DNA from: Gemmatimonadota bacterium | Lineage (GTDB): Bacteria; Gemmatimonadota; Gemmatimonadetes; Gemmatimonadales; GWC2-71-9 | Length of the DNA: 7,303 nt | Reading direction: 5' to 3' | NCBI GenBank assembly: GCA_003220905.1 | Contig: QHTS01000105.1 | Span: forward strand, 1-7,303 | In this document: piece after piece, positions 1-4,892 of the stretch | Position numbering within the stretch: the stretch's first letter is position 1 | How the letters are laid out: every line of letters begins with the position of its first letter | Position numbers and translations under genes: made by a program | Notes under the pieces: generated by a model | What the model was told of the DNA's origin: nothing | What the model saw: only the letters and a program-made list of their open reading frames with translations | Database searches by the model: none

Positions 1-603
1 CCGCGGCTGCACGCCATCACCGACGAGCGGATCGCCCGCCGGCCGGACCTGGACACAGTGGCGCAGCTGCTCGCGGCTGGCGGTGGCGCGCATCTCGCCT
101 TCCACGCCCGCGGGCGCGGGCTCTCGGGACTGGACCATTACGAACTCGCCGTCCGACTGTCCGCCTGTCCGCCCGCCCGCCTATTCGTGAACGACCGCCT
201 CGACGTCGCGCTCGCGGTCGGCGCGGCGGGTGTCCAACTGGGACAGGGGAGCCTCCCGCCCGCGGACGCGCGCCGCTTGAACGCCGGCTGGTGGATCGGC
301 AAGTCGGTGCACGACTTGCGCGAGGCGGAGGCCGCGCACGCGGGCGGTGCCGACTATCTTTTGGTGGGGCCGGTGTTCCCGACCGCCACCCATCCCGACC
401 GAGCGCCGTTGGGCTCCGCGCGGCTGAAGGAAATCGTTGGCCTCGGGTTGCCGGTCGTCGCCATCGGCGGGGTGACGCCGGAGCGGATTCCGGAGCTGAT
501 GGCCGAGGCGGCTATCCACGGTGTCGCCGCGATCAGGGCGCTGTGGCACGCGGCCGATCCGGCGGACGCCGCGCGGCGGATGCTCCAGGAGCTGAACGGA
601 TGA
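1..603 (+). CDS. thiE: Thiamine-phosphate synthase / TenI-family protein, 5'-truncated by the window edge
   Basis: The reading frame is open from base 1 (PRLHAITDER...), upstream of an internal GTG at 58. The 200 residues seen match the beginning of a ThiE-type TIM barrel, so only a few N-terminal residues are missing. Visible family elements, counted from base 1, are LFVNDRLDVAL at 61-71 (the Asn-Asp pair), GVQLGQ at 77-82, IGKSVH at 99-104, LVGPVFPTATHPD at 121-133 and VVAIGGVTPE at 152-161. ThiE couples the pyrimidine pyrophosphate to thiazole phosphate to make thiamine phosphate. The homologous TenI instead aromatises the thiazole tautomer made by ThiG. In the phosphate-binding loop ThiE normally reads PTxTK, but here it is PTATH, and the usual QLREK strand reads LAFHARGRG. 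TenI is therefore a real alternative. The gene sits directly upstream of thiS and thiG, which suits either role. The fold and family are secure; the exact reaction is not. Confidence 0.82.
   Translation, partial: PRLHAITDERIARRPDLDTVAQLLAAGGGAHLAFHARGRGLSGLDHYELAVRLSACPPARLFVNDRLDVALAVGAAGVQLGQGSLPPADARRLNAGWWIGKSVHDLREAEAAHAGGADYLLVGPVFPTATHPDRAPLGSARLKEIVGLGLPVVAIGGVTPERIPELMAEAAIHGVAAIRALWHAADPADAARRMLQELNG
587..591 (+). promoter_or_regulatory. Shine-Dalgarno sequence for thiS
   Basis: AGGAG lies within the last codons of the upstream gene, eight bases before the ATG at 600. This spacing favours 600 over the in-frame ATG at 609 as the thiS start. Confidence 0.6.
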
Positions 604-812
604 ACGACATGGTCGACGTCACCGTGAACGGGGAGGTTCGCGCGGTGGCGCGGGGCGCCACGCTGCTCGAGCTGCTCGAATCGCTCGCGCTCGACCCGCG
701 CGCCGTCGTCGTGGAGCACAACCGCACGATCGTCCGGCGCCCGCGGCTCGCCGCGGTGACGGTCGCGCCGGGCGACGCGATCGAGCTGGTGCATTTCGTC
801 GGAGGGGGTTGA
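600..812 (+). CDS. thiS: Sulfur carrier protein ThiS
   Basis: This 70-residue protein has a ubiquitin-like beta-grasp fold. It carries sulfur as a C-terminal thiocarboxylate and donates it to ThiG during thiazole synthesis. The sequence shows the standard pattern: VTVNGEVRAV near the N-terminus, TLLELLESL for the helix, VVVEHNRTIV in the middle, then PGDAIELVHFVGGG ending in the functional Gly-Gly tail. The start at 600 overlaps the upstream stop as ATGA and has AGGAG eight bases before it; the ATG at 609 would give 67 residues and remains possible. The activating enzyme (ThiF or MoeB type) and the glycine or tyrosine oxidase/lyase (ThiO or ThiH) that complete the pathway are not in this window. 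Confidence 0.93.
   Translation: MNDMVDVTVNGEVRAVARGATLLELLESLALDPRAVVVEHNRTIVRRPRLAAVTVAPGDAIELVHFVGGG
801..805 (+). promoter_or_regulatory. Shine-Dalgarno sequence for thiG, embedded in the ThiS C-terminal glycine codons
   Basis: GGAGG, running on as GGAGGGGG to 808, lies six bases before the ATG at 812. The same bases are codons for the terminal glycines of ThiS. The strong site supports ATG 812 over the in-frame TTG at 809 as the thiG start. Confidence 0.65.
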
Positions 813-1588
813 TGCTCGACATTCCTTTCACCATCGGCGGGCGCTCGTTCCACTCGCGCCTCATGGTGGGCACGGGGAAGTACCGGGACAACGATACGAT
901 GGCCCGGGCGATCGAAGCATCCGGGGCCGAGATCGTGACCGTGGCGGTCCGGCGCGTGGACCTGGATCGCACGAAGGAGGAGGGCGTCCTGTATCACCTC
1001 GACGCCAAGCGGTACTTCCTCCTCGCGAATACCGCAGGGTGCTACGCCGCCGACGACGCCGTCCGCTACGCGCGCCTCGCCCGCGAGGCAGGGTTCAACG
1101 AGTTCATCAAGCTCGAGGTGATCGGTGACCAGGAGACCCTGCTCCCGGATGTCCAGGGTCTGCTGGTCGCGGCACAGACGCTGGTCGCGGAGGGCTTCAA
1201 GGTCCTCGCGTACACGAACGAGGACCTGGTGACCGCGCTGCGCCTCGAAGACGCGGGTTGTGCCGCCGTCATGCCGCTCGCCTCGCCGATCGGGAGCGGG
1301 CTCGGCCTCCTGAACCCGTTCGGCGTGCGCACGATCAAGCGACGGCTCAAGGTGCCGGTCGTGGTCGACGCGGGCGTCGGAACCGCATCGGACGCGTGTC
1401 TCACCATGGAGCAGGGCGTCGACGGGATCTTGATGAACACGGCGCTCGCCGCCGCGCGGGATCCCGTGGCCATGGCCCGCGCCATGCGATTGGCCGTCGA
1501 GGCCGGGCGCACGGCGTACCTGGCCGGCCGCATGCCTAAACGCGAGGTGGCGGTGCCGTCCTCGCCGCTGGAAGGGATGCTGGATTAG
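812..1588 (+). CDS. thiG: Thiazole synthase ThiG
   Basis: ThiG is a cytoplasmic TIM-barrel enzyme. It condenses 1-deoxyxylulose 5-phosphate, dehydroglycine and ThiS thiocarboxylate into the thiazole phosphate carboxylate of thiamine. The protein has 258 residues, a normal length. Landmarks are the N-terminal SRLMVGTGKY at 15-24, VTVAVRRV at 42-49, LLANTAGCY at 70-78, and FIKLEVIGD at 98-106. K100 in that last motif is the expected Schiff-base lysine. Further on are VLAYTNEDL, MPLASPIGSGLGLLNP, VVVDAGVGTASDA and VDGILMNTAL. The start is ATG 812, sharing one base with the thiS stop (TGATG) and preceded by a strong GGAGG. An in-frame TTG at 809 is a weaker alternative. Being adjacent to its sulfur donor thiS is typical and implies coupled expression. 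Confidence 0.97.
   Translation: MLDIPFTIGGRSFHSRLMVGTGKYRDNDTMARAIEASGAEIVTVAVRRVDLDRTKEEGVLYHLDAKRYFLLANTAGCYAADDAVRYARLAREAGFNEFIKLEVIGDQETLLPDVQGLLVAAQTLVAEGFKVLAYTNEDLVTALRLEDAGCAAVMPLASPIGSGLGLLNPFGVRTIKRRLKVPVVVDAGVGTASDACLTMEQGVDGILMNTALAAARDPVAMARAMRLAVEAGRTAYLAGRMPKREVAVPSSPLEGMLD
1570..1576 (+). promoter_or_regulatory. Possible Shine-Dalgarno sequence for an upstream rsmB start
   Basis: GGAAGGG lies in the last codons of thiG, seven bases before an ATT codon at 1584 that is in frame with rsmB. The ATG at 1623 has no comparable purine-rich site before it (GCGGCACTGCAG). The match may be chance, because these bases also encode the end of ThiG. Confidence 0.35.
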
Positions 1589-1622
1589 GGACGCCACAGC
1601 CGCCCGGCGCGCGGCACTGCAG

Positions 1623-2900
1623 ATGCTCGACGCAGTGCGCGGGGGTGCCACCCTCCAGGGCGCCCGCGCTGGGGCGCTCGCGGACTTGATCGAGCGCGAC
1701 CGCCGCCTCGCCTACGAGCTCGCGGCCGGCGTGCTGCGGCGCCGCGCCCAGCTCGACAGGATGCTCGAGCTCGCGACCGCCGATCCTCGCCTCCACGACG
1801 TCCTCCGGCTCGGGGCCTACCAGCTGCGCGCCCTGGCGCGAGTGCCGGCGTACGCCGCGGTCTCGACGAGCGTGGAGCTGGCGCGCGCGCTCGCCGGCGA
1901 GAAGGCGGCCCGCTATGTGAACCAGGCGCTGCGGAAAATCGCTCGGGAAACGGGAAGCGGGAAACGGGAAACGAATGGGGCGACACACCCCTCATGGCTC
2001 GTCGCCCGGTGGCAGCGCTGCTTCGGGGCGACCGAAGCGGCCCGGCTCGTAGTATGGAACGACACGAAGCCGACATTCACCATCCAGCCCGCCCGATGGT
2101 CTGTCGAGGCGCTCACGGTGGAGCTCCGCAAGGCCGGCTTCGGTGTAGAAGAAGCGCCCTATGGAGCCGGCCTGCGGGTCTCGAGCGCCAACCACGTGTC
2201 CCGTTTCCCGTTTCCCGCTCACTTGCCGGGATATGCGGAAGGCGGCTTCGTCGTACAGGATCCCGCCCACGCGCTCGCCTGCCGCTTCGCCGCGATCCCG
2301 CCCGGCACGATCGTGTACGACGCGTGCGCCGCTCCCGGGGGTAAGGCCGTGGCGCTGGAGCGCGGCGGGGCGCGCGTGATCGCCGGCGACGCGCGGCGCG
2401 AGCGGGTCGGCCGGCTCGTCGAAACGGCGCGGCGCGCGGGAGTGGCTATTCGGGTCGCGGTCGCCGATCTTCTGGCGGCCCCGTTCCGCTCGGAGGCGCT
2501 CGCGGCCGTGCTCGTGGACGCCCCTTGCTCCGCTACCGGCACCATGGCCCGGCATCCGGATGCCCGCTGGCGGGTGACGCCCCGGACCATCGCGCGGGCC
2601 GCGGCGCGTCAGCGGGCGCTGCTGGCCGCCGCGGCGGCGCTGGTGCGGCCGGGCGGATTGCTCGTCTATGCGACGTGCTCACTCGAGCCGGAGGAGAACA
2701 GCGACATCGTGACCGAGTTCCTGGCGCGCCACCCCCAGTTCGCCCGTGTGCCCCCCCCGCCCCCCCCGCCCCCCCCGCCCCCCCCCGCGGCGGGCGCGGT
2801 CCCCGCCGCCCTGCTCACACCCGCCGGCGACTTCCAGTCGCTGCCGCAACGCCACGGGATGGACGGCGCGTACGCGGCGCGACTCGCCCGAGTGCGCTGA
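1623..2900 (+). CDS. rsmB: 16S rRNA (cytosine-967-C5)-methyltransferase RsmB
   Basis: RsmB/Sun-family enzyme that methylates C967 of 16S rRNA (E. coli numbering) using S-adenosylmethionine. It has 425 residues from ATG 1623. An N-terminal NusB-like RNA-binding domain (about 1-105) is followed by the linker region with THPSWLVARW, then the Rossmann methyltransferase. That part shows DACAAPGGK at 233-241 for AdoMet binding, DAPCSATG with Cys302, and YATCSLEPEEN with Cys352, which aligns with the catalytic nucleophile. The usual SLPQRHGMDG segment comes near the C-terminus. The conserved helix-1 pattern ARRAALQML begins before ATG 1623 in the same open frame, so the true start may be upstream, for example ATT at 1584. 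Odd features are a heptamer array at residues 108-116, a second, inverted array near 193-199, and 12 consecutive prolines at 377-388. All lie in linkers, and the frame and motifs are intact. Its stop overlaps the next start. Confidence 0.95.
   Translation: MLDAVRGGATLQGARAGALADLIERDRRLAYELAAGVLRRRAQLDRMLELATADPRLHDVLRLGAYQLRALARVPAYAAVSTSVELARALAGEKAARYVNQALRKIARETGSGKRETNGATHPSWLVARWQRCFGATEAARLVVWNDTKPTFTIQPARWSVEALTVELRKAGFGVEEAPYGAGLRVSSANHVSRFPFPAHLPGYAEGGFVVQDPAHALACRFAAIPPGTIVYDACAAPGGKAVALERGGARVIAGDARRERVGRLVETARRAGVAIRVAVADLLAAPFRSEALAAVLVDAPCSATGTMARHPDARWRVTPRTIARAAARQRALLAAAAALVRPGGLLVYATCSLEPEENSDIVTEFLARHPQFARVPPPPPPPPPPPPAAGAVPAALLTPAGDFQSLPQRHGMDGAYAARLARVR
1944..1971 (+). 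repeat. Tandem heptamer array (CGGGAAR x4) inside rsmB
   Basis: Four contiguous 7-bp units read CGGGAAA, CGGGAAG, CGGGAAA and CGGGAAA. They encode a hydrophilic RETGSGKRE-type peptide between the NusB-like domain and THPSWLVARW of RsmB, where family members have a variable linker. The A-rich units stand out from the surrounding GC-rich coding sequence. Confidence 0.9.
2197..2217 (-). repeat. Second heptamer array of the same family, opposite orientation
   Basis: Three units read TGTCCCG, TTTCCCG and TTTCCCG on the + strand, i.e. CGGGAAA on the - strand. They encode SRFPF just before LPGYAEGGFVVQDP in RsmB, in what is normally a variable stretch. With the array at 1944-1971 they give an 18-bp perfect inverted repeat (1956-1973 with 2202-2219). 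Confidence 0.85.
2751..2787 (+). repeat. C8G minisatellite encoding a 12-proline run in rsmB
   Basis: Three 9-bp units of eight C and one G (2751-2759, 2760-2768, 2769-2777) are followed by nine C and a G. They encode Pro377-Pro388 of RsmB, between the EEN motif helix and the final SLPQRHG segment. The unit is a multiple of three, so gain or loss of whole units keeps the frame. Slippage of single C bases would break it. Confidence 0.92.
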
Positions 2901-3667
2901 TGCGGTTCCGCCGGCATATCCCGTCGGTCCGGGAATGGAGGCTCCCGGCGCTCGACAAGCTCGGCGCACGCCGCTGGGGCCTCGCGCTGCTCGGCGCCTT
3001 GCTCGGTGGCTACCTGACGGCGTACCTGCTCTTGTTCCCGGCGCCGCTCTTGCACGGACACGGCGTGGTGCCCCGCGTGCTGGGGCTGTCGCTGCAGGAA
3101 GCGTCGGACCAGCTCCGGAAAGCAGGTCTCCAAGTCCAGGACGGAGGCAGCGAGCCGCACCCCTCTGCGCCCCAGGGCACGATCGTGTGGCAGGACCCGC
3201 CGCCCGGCGTGAGCGCTCCGGCGGGGCTTAAGGTCGCCCTGGTGTCGAGCGATGGCCCGCCCAAGATTCCGGTGCCGGATGTGGCCGGGCTGAATGGCGA
3301 GCTGGCGCGACGCCTGATCGCCGCTGCGGGGCTCACGGTGGCGCAGGTGGAGTCGGTGCAGGCCGCCGCGCCGCCGGGCGTCGCGATGCTCACGCGCCCG
3401 GCCGCGACCTCGGTGCTCAGTCCGGGGGCACCGGTGACCGTGGTGGTGAGCCGCGGAGCCCCCACGATCGCGGTCCCCGACCTGCTGGGGATGTCGCAGG
3501 CGGACGCGCGCACCCGGCTCGAGCTGGACGGTCTCGAGCTGGGCACGGTCACCCGGCGGCGGACGAGCGACGCGAACCCCGGGACGGTGGTGGGGCAGAA
3601 GGCGGCGGCGGGGACCCTGGCCGCCCCCGGCACGGTGGTGGACATCGTCGTGGCCCGAAGCCCGTGA
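2900..3667 (+). CDS. Membrane-anchored PASTA-domain protein without a kinase domain
   Basis: This 255-residue protein has a short basic cytoplasmic N-terminus (residues 1-26, with RRH and RR), one transmembrane segment at about 27-47 (GLALLGALLGGYLTAYLLLF), and three extracytoplasmic PASTA repeats at about 54-118, 123-186 and 190-253. Each repeat has the expected layout: a VPxVxGxxxxxARxxLxxxGL start, a P-x-G-T/V turn, a QxPxxG-like segment, and a VxVVxSxG end. PASTA repeats bind peptidoglycan fragments or beta-lactams in Ser/Thr kinases and some penicillin-binding proteins. Here no kinase or transpeptidase domain precedes them, so a wall-sensing or anchoring role is inference only. The start ATG 2900 shares one base with the rsmB stop (TGATG). 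The frame stays open upstream inside rsmB, but that part is out-of-frame rsmB sequence, not protein. Confidence 0.88.
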   Translation: MRFRRHIPSVREWRLPALDKLGARRWGLALLGALLGGYLTAYLLLFPAPLLHGHGVVPRVLGLSLQEASDQLRKAGLQVQDGGSEPHPSAPQGTIVWQDPPPGVSAPAGLKVALVSSDGPPKIPVPDVAGLNGELARRLIAAAGLTVAQVESVQAAAPPGVAMLTRPAATSVLSPGAPVTVVVSRGAPTIAVPDLLGMSQADARTRLELDGLELGTVTRRRTSDANPGTVVGQKAAAGTLAAPGTVVDIVVARSP

Positions 3668-4350
3668 TGACCAACGGGGGAGGGGGGGGGATTCGCATCG
3701 CGACCAGCGTCCTGTCGGCGGACCTGACCCGGCTCGCCGAGCAGATGGCGCAGGTGCTGGCGGGGGGCGCCGACTGGCTGCACGTGGACGTGATGGACGG
3801 GCGTTTCGTGCCGAACCTCACGTTCGGGGCGAACATGATCGCGGCGCTGCGCGGACTCACCGACAAGCCGATCGACGTGCACCTGATGGTAGTCGAGCCC
3901 GAGCGCTACCTCGAGTCGTTCGCGGCCGCCGGCGCTTCCGTCTTCACGTTCCATCCGGAGGCGACGGTACACGTGCAGCGCCTGCTCGCTGCGGTGCGAG
4001 GTCAAGGCATGCTCGCCGGGCTCGCGCTGAACCCCGGGTCGCCACTGCCGCTCGCGGAAGAGGTCGTCGCCGACCTTGACCTGCTGCTCATCATGACCGT
4101 GAACCCCGGGTTCGGCGGGCAAACGTACCTCCCCGCTTCGAACGACAAGATCCGCAGGGCGCGCGAGCTGCTCACCGCGCACGGCTCCCGCGCGTTCCTC
4201 GAAGTGGACGGCGGGATCACGTCGCATACCATCGTGACCGCCCATGGGGCGGGGGCGGACACGTTCGTGGCGGGCAACGCGATCTTCACGAGCAGCGACC
4301 CCGCCCGTGAAGTCCGGGACCTCCGGCGGCGCTGCCTGGTGACGGTATGA
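3667..4350 (+). CDS. rpe: Ribulose-phosphate 3-epimerase
   Basis: Rpe interconverts ribulose 5-phosphate and xylulose 5-phosphate in the pentose phosphate and Calvin pathways. The protein has 227 residues with a TIM-barrel pattern. Expected metal ligands are present: H39 and D41 in WLHVDVMDG, H72 in DVHLMV, and D181 in EVDGGI. The phosphate-binding loop NPGFGGQ lies at 146-152 and VAGNAIF at 201-207. Small departures are IATSVLSAD, where IAPSILSAD is usual, and Asn for Ser in VAGSAIF. ATG 3667 overlaps the preceding stop by one base (TGATG). After it comes an unusual five-glycine leader encoded by G5-A-G9. An in-frame GTG at 3664 is a less likely start, and the family's usual N-terminus begins only after the glycines. 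Confidence 0.96.
   Translation: MTNGGGGGIRIATSVLSADLTRLAEQMAQVLAGGADWLHVDVMDGRFVPNLTFGANMIAALRGLTDKPIDVHLMVVEPERYLESFAAAGASVFTFHPEATVHVQRLLAAVRGQGMLAGLALNPGSPLPLAEEVVADLDLLLIMTVNPGFGGQTYLPASNDKIRRARELLTAHGSRAFLEVDGGITSHTIVTAHGAGADTFVAGNAIFTSSDPAREVRDLRRRCLVTV
3676..3690 (+). repeat. Poly-G tract (G5-A-G9) just after the rpe start
   Basis: Five G, one A and nine G encode five consecutive glycines at residues 4-8 of Rpe, ahead of the first conserved beta strand. A homopolymer this long directly after a start codon is prone to slippage, or to sequencing error. Confidence 0.9.
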
Positions 4351-4892
4351 CCCGGCCGCGGCAATGGACGGTGGCGATTGGCGTGGTGATGGCGCTGGTG
4401 TTCGGCACGGCATTGGTCATCAAGATCCGGCCGCAGATCGATCTGCTGGGCGTGGGCTCCGCCGCACCCGGGTTTCACGCTACGGACCTGCGGACCGGGC
4501 GCCCCACCACCCTCGCCGACTACCGCGGCAAGGTCGTGCTGCTCAACGTGTGGGCGACGTGGTGCCAGCCGTGCCGCGTGGAGATGCCGTCGATGGAACG
4601 GCTCTACCGCCGCCTCGGGGAGGGCGGCGATTTCCGGGTGGTGGCGGTGAGCATCGACGAGCAGGACGACTCCGTCGTCACGGCGTTCGCGCGCGAGCTG
4701 GGGCTCAGCTTCGACATCCTGCACGACCAGACGGGGGCGATCAAGCAAGCCTACCAGGCGACCGGCGTGCCCGAAAGCTGGGTGATCAATCGCGACGGAG
4801 TGATCGTCAAGAAAGTGATCGGCGCCTCGGAATGGGACGGCCCCGTGAACGAAACCCTGATCCGGCGGCTGCTCGATGACCGTCCGCGCTAG
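4347..4892 (+). CDS. TlpA/ResA-like membrane-anchored thiol-disulfide oxidoreductase
   Basis: This 181-residue protein has an N-terminal signal anchor at about 8-26 (TVAIGVVMALVFGTALVIK), so the catalytic domain should face the extracytoplasmic side. A TlpA/AhpC-type thioredoxin fold follows: PGFHATDLRTGRPTTLADYR, then GKVVLLNVWATWCQPC with the redox pair C73 and C76, and the cis-proline P142 in TGVPESW. TlpA/ResA/CcmG proteins usually reduce apocytochrome c or other extracytoplasmic disulfides. No CcdA/DsbD electron donor or cytochrome maturation gene lies in the window, so the client is unknown. The start overlaps the rpe stop as ATGA, and the end overlaps the next gene by 17 bases. Confidence 0.92.
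   Translation: MTRPRQWTVAIGVVMALVFGTALVIKIRPQIDLLGVGSAAPGFHATDLRTGRPTTLADYRGKVVLLNVWATWCQPCRVEMPSMERLYRRLGEGGDFRVVAVSIDEQDDSVVTAFARELGLSFDILHDQTGAIKQAYQATGVPESWVINRDGVIVKKVIGASEWDGPVNETLIRRLLDDRPR

Noticed and set aside
1..57. Possible TPP riboswitch before the thiamine genes
   Set aside because: The window begins inside the thiE-like coding sequence, so any leader is outside; bases 1-57 are coding.
156..181. Short CTGTCCGC-like repetition in the thiE-like gene
   Set aside because: Only about two imperfect copies, encoding an ordinary variable stretch; weak compared with the clear heptamer arrays.
1589..1622. Promoter or terminator in the thiG-rsmB gap
   Set aside because: The 34 bases hold no hairpin with a T-run and no -35/-10 pair that I can support. 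They seem to encode the true RsmB N-terminus.
533..1651. Long open frame on the - strand (372 codons) opposite thiS, thiG and the thiG-rsmB junction
   Set aside because: It is antisense to strongly recognisable genes, has no recognisable motif, and is rich in Arg, Ala and Pro, as expected of antisense frames in GC-rich DNA.
1956..2219. The inverted repeat as the ends of a mobile element (MITE-like insertion)
   Set aside because: The enclosed 228 bp encodes conserved RsmB sequence (THPSWLVARW through the region before LPGYAEG), not element DNA, and no target duplication is visible.
2525..2899. Upstream extension of the PASTA frame inside rsmB, as a possible longer or fused protein
   Set aside because: The translation here is an out-of-frame reading of RsmB, including an APP-type reading of the C8G repeat. 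The TGATG start at 2900 gives a normal membrane-anchored PASTA protein.
3010..4413. Long open frame on the - strand (467 codons) opposite the PASTA gene and rpe
   Set aside because: Low-complexity composition, no domain pattern, and fully covered by two clear + strand genes.
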